From positions 17,048-81,047 of the forward strand of contig JAILJX010000072.1 in NCBI GenBank assembly GCA_024694365.1: a stretch of 64,000 bases of DNA. The letters run 5' to 3'. The notes beneath the pieces were generated by a model that saw nothing but the letters and a program-made list of their open reading frames with translations, searched no databases and was not told the DNA's origin. The stretch's first letter is position 1; each line of letters opens with the position of its first letter. The position numbers and the translations under genes were made by a program. The DNA is from Kiritimatiellia bacterium. Lineage in GTDB: Bacteria > Verrucomicrobiota > Kiritimatiellia > RFP12 > UBA1067. Positions 22,408 through 30,616 of this stretch are shown here, one piece after another.

Positions 22408-23477
22408 GTAACGACTACCAGCGACCGCCAGTCCGCGTGGCCGTCATAGGCCTGGGACGCTCGTTTTTCACCGAACACTACCCTGTGTTCAAGGCCCACC
22501 CGGGACTCTTCAGAATGGTCGCGGCATGCGATCTTGTGAAAGAGCGCCGCGATATGGTCGCCAGGGATTTCCCCGATTGCAAGATGTTCCGGCAGTTTCC
22601 GGACATGCTTGATGAGCATGACATAGACATTGTCGATATCGCGACATGCTCCAAAGACCATGTAAAGCATGCATTGCTGTCTCTCGAGAAGGGTTTTTGG
22701 ACTCTTCTCGAGTCTCCCATTGCCCTGACGCTGGACGACGCCAACAGATTGCGCGGGGCGGCGATGAAGGCGAAGAACCGTCTTCTCGTCATGCAACGCG
22801 GTTTTTTTGCGGCGGGATTCCTTCTCGCCAAGCAGGAGATGGCAGATCCTCGTTTGGGCGAAATACATCAGCTCAGGATAAGGCGGGAGGATTACATACG
22901 CAGGGATGACTGGCAGACTGTCAAACGCCTTGGCGGCGGCGCTTCGTATTATGCCATGACGGATCTAATCCTGCAGGCGCTCAAGCTGCTGCCCTCGCCC
23001 CCAATCCAGATGTGGAGCGAGCTGAAACGGATAGCTTCGCTCGGCGATGCCGAAGACTATGCCCACGTGAATCTGAAGACGCGCGGGCTCGTTTCCGGAG
23101 ACATCGAGTTCAATGGAGGCGTCCTTCCGCAAAACCGGGCTCCGGCTTTCGTAATACGCGCTGAGCGAGGCGTCTTCACGGTGCAGGAGGCGAAGTCTAC
23201 GGAAGGAAAGCTTACAATTATAGATCCGGAATTCAAGTTTCCCCGCAGGCGCTCGTCCGTGCGCACCCCGGAGATAATGGATCTTCACGAGGAATTTCCG
23301 GTAGTGGAAATCCCTGTGACATTGCCGAAGGGGACGATGCATGGCCCCAGCGCGTTCTGGAAGCATGTGTACGACACGGTCCGGACTGCGGCTCCTTTCC
23401 CCCTGCAGCTGGAAGATTCCATAGAAGCAGTAAAATTTGCCCATTTGATGAAGAAAACCAGCCCGTTCGGGAGTTGA
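22404..23477 (+). CDS. Gfo/Idh/MocA-family oxidoreductase
   Basis: A 357-residue protein with an N-terminal Rossmann fold (VRVAVIGLGRSFF) and a C-terminal alpha/beta substrate domain. The position of the usual EKP motif reads LESPIALT, so the lysine that normally contacts NAD and substrate is Ser; catalysis may be altered or lost. Members act on sugars and inositol derivatives, but no specific substrate can be assigned. It starts in the stop codon of nrdR and is followed 4 nt later by the DtxR-like gene, an odd combination. Confidence 0.78.
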   Translation: MSNDYQRPPVRVAVIGLGRSFFTEHYPVFKAHPGLFRMVAACDLVKERRDMVARDFPDCKMFRQFPDMLDEHDIDIVDIATCSKDHVKHALLSLEKGFWTLLESPIALTLDDANRLRGAAMKAKNRLLVMQRGFFAAGFLLAKQEMADPRLGEIHQLRIRREDYIRRDDWQTVKRLGGGASYYAMTDLILQALKLLPSPPIQMWSELKRIASLGDAEDYAHVNLKTRGLVSGDIEFNGGVLPQNRAPAFVIRAERGVFTVQEAKSTEGKLTIIDPEFKFPRRRSSVRTPEIMDLHEEFPVVEIPVTLPKGTMHGPSAFWKHVYDTVRTAAPFPLQLEDSIEAVKFAHLMKKTSPFGS

Positions 23478-23481
23478 CGAC

Positions 23482-23859
23482 ATGTCTAACATGACCCAAA
23501 GCCTAGAAGACTACATTGAAGCGATTCACATGCTGATCGAAGACAAGGGGTCTGCATGCGTTCGCGATGTCGCCAAGATGCTGGATGTGAAAATGCCGAG
23601 CGTCGTCAAGGCGATCCATGAACTCAAGAAGATGGAGCTTGTCACTCAGGAGCCGTATGGCCCGATATTGCTTACGGAAACGGGGCGCAGCCTCGCGCAA
23701 AACGTTCTGGACAGGCACAAGCTGCTGCGCTCGTTTCTCGTCAAATTGGGTGTGAGCGGGAAGATTGCGGACCGGGATGCATGCAGAATGGAGCATATCC
23801 TTTCCGCAGAGACGCTTGACAAGATACGTATGTTTTCCGAAACCAGGGGGAAGAAATGA
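23482..23859 (+). CDS. DtxR/MntR-family metal-dependent regulator
   Basis: A 125-residue repressor with a winged helix (SACVRDVAKMLDVKMPSVVKAI) and a helical dimerisation domain. The C-terminal SH3 domain of DtxR is absent, as in MntR. Metal-ligand positions look mixed: the N-terminal LEDYIEAI has the Asp/Glu pair of MntR, while DACRMEHILS has the Cys of DtxR/IdeR where MntR has Glu. It likely senses Fe2+ or Mn2+. Metal identity is uncertain. The downstream gene starts in its stop codon. Confidence 0.85.
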   Translation: MSNMTQSLEDYIEAIHMLIEDKGSACVRDVAKMLDVKMPSVVKAIHELKKMELVTQEPYGPILLTETGRSLAQNVLDRHKLLRSFLVKLGVSGKIADRDACRMEHILSAETLDKIRMFSETRGKK

Positions 23860-24683
23860 AAAGTCAGATCAACACGCTTCGGCAGCTCCAAGAGCTGGTT
23901 CTAACACGTGACGAGCACCACCAGACAGGCGACGGCAGTCGCATCGATTCGCTCAACGATTCCATATTCGCGCTTCAAGACAAGCTGGAGCCTCAAGTCG
24001 CGGCCTTGTACGATAGGCTGTACAAGAAGAGTCACATCGTGATAGCCGCCATGTCCAACGGTTGCTGCTCGGTGTGCGGAATGCAGGTGCCGATCGCGCA
24101 AAGTCAGCAGGTCAAGCTTGCGCAGCATCTGGTCACGTGCTCCAGTTGCGGAAGAATACTTTTTGCTTCGGCGTCTGAAGACGCCCACAACATCGCGGAA
24201 AAGCCGGACAGGGATGATCCAAAGACGGGCATTTCGCGTTTCAGCGCCGAGGAGTTGATGATGGTGGACCTTCCCGGAAGCTCCAAAGCCGAAGCCATAG
24301 CAGCCCTTGCCGGTTTGATGGAAAAGAACCATTTTGTCAAAAACGCCGATTCCCTCGTGACGGCGGCCATGGATCGCGAAGCCATTCTTTCCACCGCTGT
24401 CGGCGGGGGGCTCGCATTCCCCCATGTTCGCGGTGTTGAAGGAGGCGGGCTCACAATCGCAGTCGGGGTGTCCCGCAAAGGAGTCGATTGGGACGGCGAG
24501 ACGGTCAACGTGGTGTTCCTTTCGGCGATACCGGTCGCAGTCTCCGCATTCTATCTTCGGTTGATGTCCGGAATCGTGCAGTCGTTCTCCAAGAAGGAGA
24601 ACATCGATACTCTGATCTCTTCTCCCGATCAGGCAACCCTGTGGAAGGCGCTCGTCAAAGCGACGCGCCATACCGTCAAGTGA
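23856..24683 (+). CDS. Coiled-coil zinc-ribbon protein fused to a PTS EIIA (PtsN-like) domain
   Basis: A 275-residue fusion. Residues 1-60 are predicted coiled coil, and residues 70-100 carry a four-cysteine zinc ribbon (C71, C74, C95, C98) like that of CT398/DUF164-type proteins. From about residue 130 a phosphotransferase EIIA domain of the fructose/nitrogen type follows, with the phosphorylatable His190 in LAFPHVR. PtsN-like domains mostly regulate potassium, nitrogen and envelope functions by phosphorylation state. The combination with a zinc ribbon is new to me. It is coupled by 4-nt overlaps to the metal regulator before and the carboxypeptidase after. Confidence 0.82.
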   Translation: MKSQINTLRQLQELVLTRDEHHQTGDGSRIDSLNDSIFALQDKLEPQVAALYDRLYKKSHIVIAAMSNGCCSVCGMQVPIAQSQQVKLAQHLVTCSSCGRILFASASEDAHNIAEKPDRDDPKTGISRFSAEELMMVDLPGSSKAEAIAALAGLMEKNHFVKNADSLVTAAMDREAILSTAVGGGLAFPHVRGVEGGGLTIAVGVSRKGVDWDGETVNVVFLSAIPVAVSAFYLRLMSGIVQSFSKKENIDTLISSPDQATLWKALVKATRHTVK

Positions 24684-25651
24684 GGGTCGCGGTTCTTTTG
24701 CTGGCGGCGCTGGCTTCTTTTTGCGCCGATGCGGCCAAACCGGCCCCTAAAGGCGCAGGAAACCCCTATCGCCGTTCTCCGTATGTCAGCGCCATGGCGA
24801 TGGACGCGGACTCTGGGCGCATCCTTTTTTCGGAAAACGCGAACGCCAAGGCTTATCCGGCGAGCGTTACGAAGCTGATGACCCTCCTGTTGGTTTTGGA
24901 GGATGTCAGGGACGGGAAATATGCGCTTGACACGAAAGTCAAGGCTACGCCCGATGTCAACAGGTGCGAAGCAAGCTGGATAGGCATCAAGGCAGGCGAG
25001 TCGATGACGGTGAGGGATCTCTGTCTTGCGCTTATGGTCGAAAGCGCCAATGACGCCGCAATCGTTCTTGGCGTCAATTCCGCCGGCTCTTTCAATGGAT
25101 TCGTCGACCGCATGAACGCGAGGGCTGCTGAACTGGGGATGAAAGGGACCAGATACTACAATCCCAACGGACTCCCCCCAAATTCAGCCAAGAGGTATCC
25201 ATGGAAGTCTTTCAACGTGACCACGGCAGCCGATCAGCTTCTTCTTGCGCAAGCGCTTCTCCAGGCTCCGTACATATTCGAGTTCACATCTGTCAAGACG
25301 TGCGACCTCGTAAAGACAAAAGACGGTTTCAGGGTGAGCATTACGCGGCGCGTAAACCATAAGCCCGCGGCGACAGTCCTCGCGAAAGGCGAGAAGCTCG
25401 TGAAGCAGTTGTGCAATCACAACAACGTAATGGTGAAAGATAAGCTCAAGGTCTTCAATCCGGACGGATCCGAGGCTGTCGACGGCTTCAAAACTGGTTA
25501 CATAGACGCCGGCGGCAGTTCTGTCGTCATGACGGCGACGCGCAACGGAAGACGCGTTGTCGCAGTCGTTCTGGGCTCGGCGTCCGCCTCTGAACGCGAC
25601 AACTCCGCAAGGAGGATGGTCTCGGAAGCGTTGGAGTCATTTCTTCTTTGA
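24680..25651 (+). CDS. D-alanyl-D-alanine carboxypeptidase (PBP5/DacF family)
   Basis: A 323-residue serine peptidase beginning with GTG at 24680 (GTGA overlap), which places a signal peptide (VAVLLLAALASFCADA) at the N-terminus. The penicillin-binding motifs are all present: SVTK with the catalytic serine, SAN, and KTG in GFKTGYIDAG. It trims the terminal D-Ala of peptidoglycan stem peptides in the periplasm. The protein ends shortly after the catalytic domain, so the usual PBP5 C-terminal stem and amphipathic anchor are absent. It converges on, and overlaps by 15 nt, the nuclease gene. Confidence 0.92.
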   Translation: MRVAVLLLAALASFCADAAKPAPKGAGNPYRRSPYVSAMAMDADSGRILFSENANAKAYPASVTKLMTLLLVLEDVRDGKYALDTKVKATPDVNRCEASWIGIKAGESMTVRDLCLALMVESANDAAIVLGVNSAGSFNGFVDRMNARAAELGMKGTRYYNPNGLPPNSAKRYPWKSFNVTTAADQLLLAQALLQAPYIFEFTSVKTCDLVKTKDGFRVSITRRVNHKPAATVLAKGEKLVKQLCNHNNVMVKDKLKVFNPDGSEAVDGFKTGYIDAGGSSVVMTATRNGRRVVAVVLGSASASERDNSARRMVSEALESFLL

Positions 25652-26698
25652 TCTGCTCCACTCCAAGTCGTCTTGCGAGTGCATCCGCATCAGCGAGGCG
25701 AGGTCTCTCAGTCTGATCGGCCAGAGCCGCGAAGGGCACCGTGACTCCAACATAGCCTCGGTGTCGTCGTCCAACTCGGCGAGAAAATCGTATCCCGTCA
25801 TATCTTCCAGCTCATCTATGGAGATCAAATACCGTGCAGGCCATGCCCTCCAGGGGACATCCTGCTCTACAAGAAGGGCAAGCGCGCGGATTTCCTTTCC
25901 GTCCTGCGCGACCACCACCTGCCAGTATCGCGTCGGTATGTCGATGCCGGTGTCGTTCAGTTTTTCGCATCCCTCCGACAGAGCGCCCACAACGACCCAT
26001 ATCTCGCCCCAGCGCGCTGTCCAAAGATTTACTATCCTGTGTTCAATGTCACGCCATACTCCGCGGTTTAGCGCAGGGGTCTGAGGCGCTATGTTGGACA
26101 TGCAGAATGTATTGGTCTGGGCAACGGGTCCGAACCTGGTTGCTATCGCGTAGTTTGGGGCCATATGCCCGCGGTCATATCCGGTCCGTGCGTAGTCTGC
26201 CGCTTTGGGCGAGACTTTCAGTCTGGGGTCCTTGCGGAAGCCCGGTCTCTTTCCTGGCTCGAAAGCGGCATCTTTCGGGACATGGTATGCGCACCAGGCG
26301 GGATGCATCAGAGATGGCGACCATCCCACAATGAAATCTCCGCGGTTCAAGACGCGTATGTCATCCGGCGCAGGTGCCGATCTGCGTACGGGCATGCCTG
26401 CGAAAAAGACTTTGCCGGATGGAGGAGGCCGGTCTGTCTCGGCCGTGACATCGCTGCCTGTGAGCCCGAGTCCGTCGGTTAAGTCTCCAAGCGGCTCTCC
26501 GAGAGAGAGAAGTGCGATTGTGGCGATGCGCGGCCAAGTCCTGCATTTCTCCTCGATCCACCCTCTTGGATGGTGGACGAACCATAGAGACAGACAAGAC
26601 CAAAGTATGAATACGGCGATTGAGGCCGCCGCCAAAATTCGCGCAATGCGGCGTGCGGGGCTTCCGCTGCGCCGCTTTTTGCGCGGTTGGGATTTCAC
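25637..26698 (-). CDS. Membrane-anchored DNA/RNA non-specific endonuclease (NUC1 family)
   Basis: A 353-residue protein: a basic N-terminus, one signal-anchor helix (ILAAASIAVFILWSCLSLWFV), a Pro-rich stretch, then a beta-beta-alpha-metal nuclease domain with YDRGHMAPN (catalytic His) and the metal-binding Asn region in CMSNIAPQTPALN. The domain would lie outside the inner membrane, where such nucleases degrade DNA or RNA for nutrition or defence. No immunity gene was recognised. It is the last gene of the ftsH-ftsK operon, coupled by ATGA to a small zinc-ribbon gene. Confidence 0.87.
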   Translation of the reverse strand: MKSQPRKKRRSGSPARRIARILAAASIAVFILWSCLSLWFVHHPRGWIEEKCRTWPRIATIALLSLGEPLGDLTDGLGLTGSDVTAETDRPPPSGKVFFAGMPVRRSAPAPDDIRVLNRGDFIVGWSPSLMHPAWCAYHVPKDAAFEPGKRPGFRKDPRLKVSPKAADYARTGYDRGHMAPNYAIATRFGPVAQTNTFCMSNIAPQTPALNRGVWRDIEHRIVNLWTARWGEIWVVVGALSEGCEKLNDTGIDIPTRYWQVVVAQDGKEIRALALLVEQDVPWRAWPARYLISIDELEDMTGYDFLAELDDDTEAMLESRCPSRLWPIRLRDLASLMRMHSQDDLEWSRSKKK

Positions 26699-26934
26699 AG
26701 ATCTCCCAGTTCGATCCTGATGGTACGGCTCTTGATTGCAGAGTCCTGCGATTTCGCGTTCTCGCCTGACGCATGGCGCACGATACCGTCATCGTCAGCA
26801 CGGCTGTCCGGGACGACAATTTTCGCGCCACATGCAGGGCATTCCGTCTCCTGCCCGATCATGTCGAGCGATGCTTCGATTTCCGTGTGGCACTTGGCGC
26901 AAGAAAAGCTGGTGAAATCTTCGTCGTTGTTCAT
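26695..26934 (-). CDS. Small zinc-ribbon protein
   Basis: A 79-residue protein. The start at 26934 is supported by GAGGAGA upstream. It has two CxxC pairs (CAKC and CPACG) in a ribbon followed by KIVVP, then a disordered charged segment. Such ribbons occur in many membrane-system accessory proteins; no function can be assigned. It lies between the RodZ-like gene and the nuclease, overlapping the latter by 4 nt, so the two products may act together. Confidence 0.7.
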   Translation of the reverse strand: MNNDEDFTSFSCAKCHTEIEASLDMIGQETECPACGAKIVVPDSRADDDGIVRHASGENAKSQDSAIKSRTIRIELGDL

Positions 26935-26956
26935 GATGTCTCTCCTCTTTCCCGTT

Positions 26957-27754
26957 TCAGTCGATGTAAAGGTGTTTTCCGGTCGCAGTCGTGACACGCA
27001 TTCCCGGGTTTTGCGCGGCGGGGGCGGCCGCTTCCGCCGGAGCTGAGGATTCCTGTTCCTCAGCCTGCGGCTCCGCAGGCTTTTCCACCTCTCCATTTCC
27101 TTCGATCGACGAAAAGACGGATCTGCATCCCGCAATCACCAGCCATAGAACGAGGATTGCCGCCCCCGCCAGAAGGACGATTCTTTTCAGCCTTGCCATC
27201 ATGAGCGCGCGTTCGATGTCATCCGGTTCCGGAAGAGACCTCTCGGGCGGTGCGAATCTTGAAGCGACTTTAGGCGCGGGTACTGTTTCCGCCTCCAGTG
27301 AGAAATCGGCAGGCTGCCGCTCTCCAGGCCATGATTGCGATTGCGTCTCTGGCGCGGACTCTGCGCCGTCTTCGGAGGCGATACGCTCAGGCTCTGGCGT
27401 GCCTGTCAGAACGGCGTCCTGCGCATTGTCTGAGTCTGCGGGAGTTTGCGCCGTGTCCGGTTCTGGCTGCGGTTCGGGCGTGTGTTTCGGTGTGCGCATG
27501 CGTATGGTCGGTTCCCTGTTCCCGGAGTATATGTCCATGAACTCCGCCACCATCGTTCTGGAATCGAGTCCAACCGCCTCGCAGTAGAGTTTGACGAATC
27601 CCCGCCCGTATATCGGGGCGGCTATCCTGGAGAAATCTTCATTCTCCAGCGCCTCTATCTGTTGACCCATCATATGGGTTTTCTGGGCGAGTTGAGCGGC
27701 GGTGAAACCTTTCGCTTCCCTTGCCTTGCGCAGCGTTTCTCCGAATTCTATCAT
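26957..27754 (-). CDS. RodZ-like helix-turn-helix membrane protein
   Basis: A 265-residue protein. Residues 1-80 form an XRE-type helix-turn-helix (ETLRKAREAKGFTAAQLAQK and IYGRGFVKLYCEAVGLD), the region that in RodZ binds MreB. A long acidic, Pro-rich linker follows, then a single membrane helix (IVLLAGAAILVLWLVIAGC) and a short periplasmic tail. RodZ links the cytoskeleton to cell-wall elongation. The periplasmic beta domain is missing or very reduced. It overlaps ftsK by 4 nt. GGAGGAACA provides the ribosome site. Confidence 0.8.
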   Translation of the reverse strand: MIEFGETLRKAREAKGFTAAQLAQKTHMMGQQIEALENEDFSRIAAPIYGRGFVKLYCEAVGLDSRTMVAEFMDIYSGNREPTIRMRTPKHTPEPQPEPDTAQTPADSDNAQDAVLTGTPEPERIASEDGAESAPETQSQSWPGERQPADFSLEAETVPAPKVASRFAPPERSLPEPDDIERALMMARLKRIVLLAGAAILVLWLVIAGCRSVFSSIEGNGEVEKPAEPQAEEQESSAPAEAAAPAAQNPGMRVTTATGKHLYID

Positions 27755-30408
27755 GTCTGTTCCTCCGTAATGTCAGTGTTTGCGGCAGGTGCTGCCGCAT
27801 CGGTTTCGTCTGCTTCCGCGCCTTGCCGGGGCGTGTCGCCGGCCGTCTGGACGGTCTGTGAATCGTCGCCATTGAGTATGGCTATGAGCTGATCCTGGTC
27901 CATCACTATCTGTCTTGGCCCCATTCCCTGCTGGGGGCTCACTATTCCGCGTTCTGTAAGCATGTCCAGTATCTTTGCGGCATGATTGTATCCCCATCCC
28001 ATCTGGCGCTGGAAATGGCTTGTCGATGCACGCTTGGTGTTGATTATGCATTCCACGGCCTTTTTGAAGTCGTCTGCGTTCGCTGCAGCCTTGACCATGG
28101 CTCTCTCCTGAGCCTTGTCTTCGGCGGCCGGTTTTTCCTGATTGTCTGGATCATCCTCGTTTGATGCAAACGGATCCTCAATGGAGGCTTCTTTCACGCG
28201 ACCGAGCTTTGTCGCAAACTTTTCGTCAAATTGTACATTGGAATGCTCGCCGATGAACTCCGTAATGCGTGCGATCTCTTCGTCGGATATCCATGCTCCC
28301 TGCGCCCGTATCAGGAGCCCGTCCTTGCCCTTGAAAAGCATATCGCCTTTCCCGATCAGGTTTTCTGCTCCGGTATCGTCGAGGATCGTTCTCGAGTCGA
28401 CCGACGAGGAAGTCTTGAATGCGACGCGGCCGGGGATGTTGGCCTTGATCGCTCCTGTGATGATTTTCGCGTCCGGTCTCTGTGTCGCGAGAATCAGGTG
28501 GATGCCGGCAGCACGCGCTTTCTGCGTTATGCGCTGTATGTCCGGGTTCACCTCTTTGCCGCACTGACCTATCAGGTCTGCAGCCTCGTCGATGATGATC
28601 ACGATGTACGGCACGGTTCTCGGCATGTCGGAATTGGCGGTCTCGTCCGCTCCGAACATGTCGGTTTGCGTTACGGTTCTTCTGTGGTTGAAGTCGTAGA
28701 TGTTCCTGACCCTTGCACGCGCAAACAGTTTGAGCCTCTTCTCCATTTCGGCCACGGCCCAGTGCAGAGAAAAGACCACTTTGCGGTTGTCGGTTATGAC
28801 GGGGACGAGAAGATGGGGTATGTTCGCGTATGGAGTGAATTCCACGCACTTTGGATCGACCATGATGAGCTTGAGCTGCTCCGGGGTGCGCGTCATGAGA
28901 AGTCCGTTGATGAGCGAGTTAAGGCACACCGATTTGCCCTGTCCTGTCGCGCCGGCAACAAGCATGTGGGGCATGGAAGCGAGATCGGCGACCAGCTCTT
29001 TGCCGTCCGCTCGCTTTCCGAAGAGAAGCGGAAGTTCCGCCTTTGCGTGGCGCCACGCGTCCGATTCGAATATCTCCCTGAACGTTATGCCTGCCGGCTT
29101 TAGGTTCGGGACCTCTATTCCTATGCATTCCTCTCCCGGTATCGGAGCCTCGATGCGGAGCGATTTGGCATGGAGCGCGCCTTTGAGGTTGTCGGCGATG
29201 TTTGTCACGGTGGAATATCTCGTTCCGGGGGCGAGCAAGATGGCGTACTTAGTCACCACCGGACCCTGCACCGTGTAGCTCAATGAGGCGTCGACCCCGA
29301 AAAGTTTGAGCGTGTCGATGAGTTTTTGGCTCATCGCCCCGACATCGCTGTGATCTGCTGTCGAATGCTTGAGCGGACTGAGAAGCTCGGCGCCGGGAAG
29401 TATGTACGGGCCCTTGTTCTCCTCGGCGGAGCCTTCTTTTTCTGTGTTGACGGATGTTTTTGCGGGTTTGGGCGTTGGAGGCTGTTCTTTCGCGGGTTTC
29501 GGCGCGGTTGCCATGGCAGAGGCCTCTCTTGCCGCTGCTATTCTCGCAGCCTCTCTCGCTGCTGCCTCGGCGCGTTCGGCGGCTGCGCGTTCGGCGGCCG
29601 CTTTCGCTTCTTCTGCAGCACGCTTCGCTGCGGCCCTTGCCGCGTCTCTGGCGGCAGCCTCCGCAGCTTTTGCTGCGGATTTCTCCGCACGTATGCGCTC
29701 TTTTTCCTCTTCGCGCAGGCGCTTGGCTTCCTCTCTGGCTTTCAGGGCATTGTTGTACGCCTCTTGGGCTGCGGCATATTCGGGAGTTCCCGGTCTGGCC
29801 CGTCCGGGATTGAAGGAAGGTCCGCCGACCATCGCCCATTGTATCACACCGGAGAAGAACGAGAGGAGGTTGGCGATCCCTATCGAGGCCACAAGCGAAA
29901 GCGCAAGGGAAACCATGACGAGAATTCCCGTGCCGACGCCGCCGATCAGAGGTTCAAGAAACTTTTCCGTCAGGAAGAAACCGAACATGCCGCCGGCCTC
30001 ATGGCAGTTTATCGCGTTCTTGCCCGCCTCGACCCCTGGCGCCGTGCGAAGGACCTGCATCAGGCAGGCGGACGACGCCAGAATCGCCACCGTCCACAAT
30101 GCTCTTCTTCCTGGACGCGAACGTTTGCCGCACACAAGCCGCAATCCGTAGACGAGACATATGGCCGGAATCACCCACGCGGCGAGGCCGAAGAGGAGAT
30201 ATCCTGCGTAGGAGAACCAGTCGCCGAGCGGACCTATCCAGTTTGTGCTGGGCTTGGGGGGCGAGTCGACGATGGCGTGAGAATCGTACGTAAGAAGCGC
30301 CACAAGCGGGAAAAGCGCCAGCGGGAAGAGAAGCCAGCCTACGAGTTTTCTTTCGGTTGACGGGTTTTCGCGGTCTGACAGGTTCTTTGTGTATTCGCTT
30401 CGGGCCAT
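27751..30408 (-). CDS. ftsK: DNA translocase FtsK
   Basis: An 885-residue protein. The N-terminal 200 residues contain about four membrane helices. A linker of about 100 residues (roughly 29,500-29,760 nt) is almost entirely Ala/Glu/Lys/Arg and probably a long helix. The motor has Walker A VAGATGQGKSVCLN and Walker B IVIIIDEAADL. The C-terminal gamma winged helix (STSHFQRQMGWGYNHAAKI) recognises polar chromosome sequences. It pumps chromosome termini through the division septum so dimers can be resolved. It follows the YbbR-like gene by 10 nt. Confidence 0.95.
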   Translation of the reverse strand: MARSEYTKNLSDRENPSTERKLVGWLLFPLALFPLVALLTYDSHAIVDSPPKPSTNWIGPLGDWFSYAGYLLFGLAAWVIPAICLVYGLRLVCGKRSRPGRRALWTVAILASSACLMQVLRTAPGVEAGKNAINCHEAGGMFGFFLTEKFLEPLIGGVGTGILVMVSLALSLVASIGIANLLSFFSGVIQWAMVGGPSFNPGRARPGTPEYAAAQEAYNNALKAREEAKRLREEEKERIRAEKSAAKAAEAAARDAARAAAKRAAEEAKAAAERAAAERAEAAAREAARIAAAREASAMATAPKPAKEQPPTPKPAKTSVNTEKEGSAEENKGPYILPGAELLSPLKHSTADHSDVGAMSQKLIDTLKLFGVDASLSYTVQGPVVTKYAILLAPGTRYSTVTNIADNLKGALHAKSLRIEAPIPGEECIGIEVPNLKPAGITFREIFESDAWRHAKAELPLLFGKRADGKELVADLASMPHMLVAGATGQGKSVCLNSLINGLLMTRTPEQLKLIMVDPKCVEFTPYANIPHLLVPVITDNRKVVFSLHWAVAEMEKRLKLFARARVRNIYDFNHRRTVTQTDMFGADETANSDMPRTVPYIVIIIDEAADLIGQCGKEVNPDIQRITQKARAAGIHLILATQRPDAKIITGAIKANIPGRVAFKTSSSVDSRTILDDTGAENLIGKGDMLFKGKDGLLIRAQGAWISDEEIARITEFIGEHSNVQFDEKFATKLGRVKEASIEDPFASNEDDPDNQEKPAAEDKAQERAMVKAAANADDFKKAVECIINTKRASTSHFQRQMGWGYNHAAKILDMLTERGIVSPQQGMGPRQIVMDQDQLIAILNGDDSQTVQTAGDTPRQGAEADETDAAAPAANTDITEEQT

Positions 30409-30418
30409 GTGTGGACTT

Positions 30419-30616
30419 TCAGTTTCCTTGCTGGGTCTGCGGAGGTGCGGGCGCGTGCGGCGCCGGAATCGCAGGGGATTCGTTCAACGACGACTGGCGT
30501 ATCGTCTCGTATAGAAGTATGGCCAGTACGAGCGCAAGTATCTTCAGCCCGAGGTTGTGGGTGAAAAGCTTCGCCAGCCTGGAGAAGAGTCCTGCTTCGC
30601 TGTCTGAATGTTTCAT
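30419..30616 (-). CDS. One-helix YbbR/CdaR-like protein (minimal)
   Basis: A 65-residue protein starting in the cdaA stop codon. Its core, LFTHNLGLKILALVLAILLYETIR, matches the N-terminal membrane helix of YbbR/CdaR, the regulator normally encoded directly after cdaA. All YbbR repeat domains are missing; only a Pro/Gln-rich tail follows. It could be a remnant kept for its transmembrane contact with CdaA or a decayed gene. The conserved position and coupled start argue that it is made. Confidence 0.72.
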   Translation of the reverse strand: MKHSDSEAGLFSRLAKLFTHNLGLKILALVLAILLYETIRQSSLNESPAIPAPHAPAPPQTQQGN

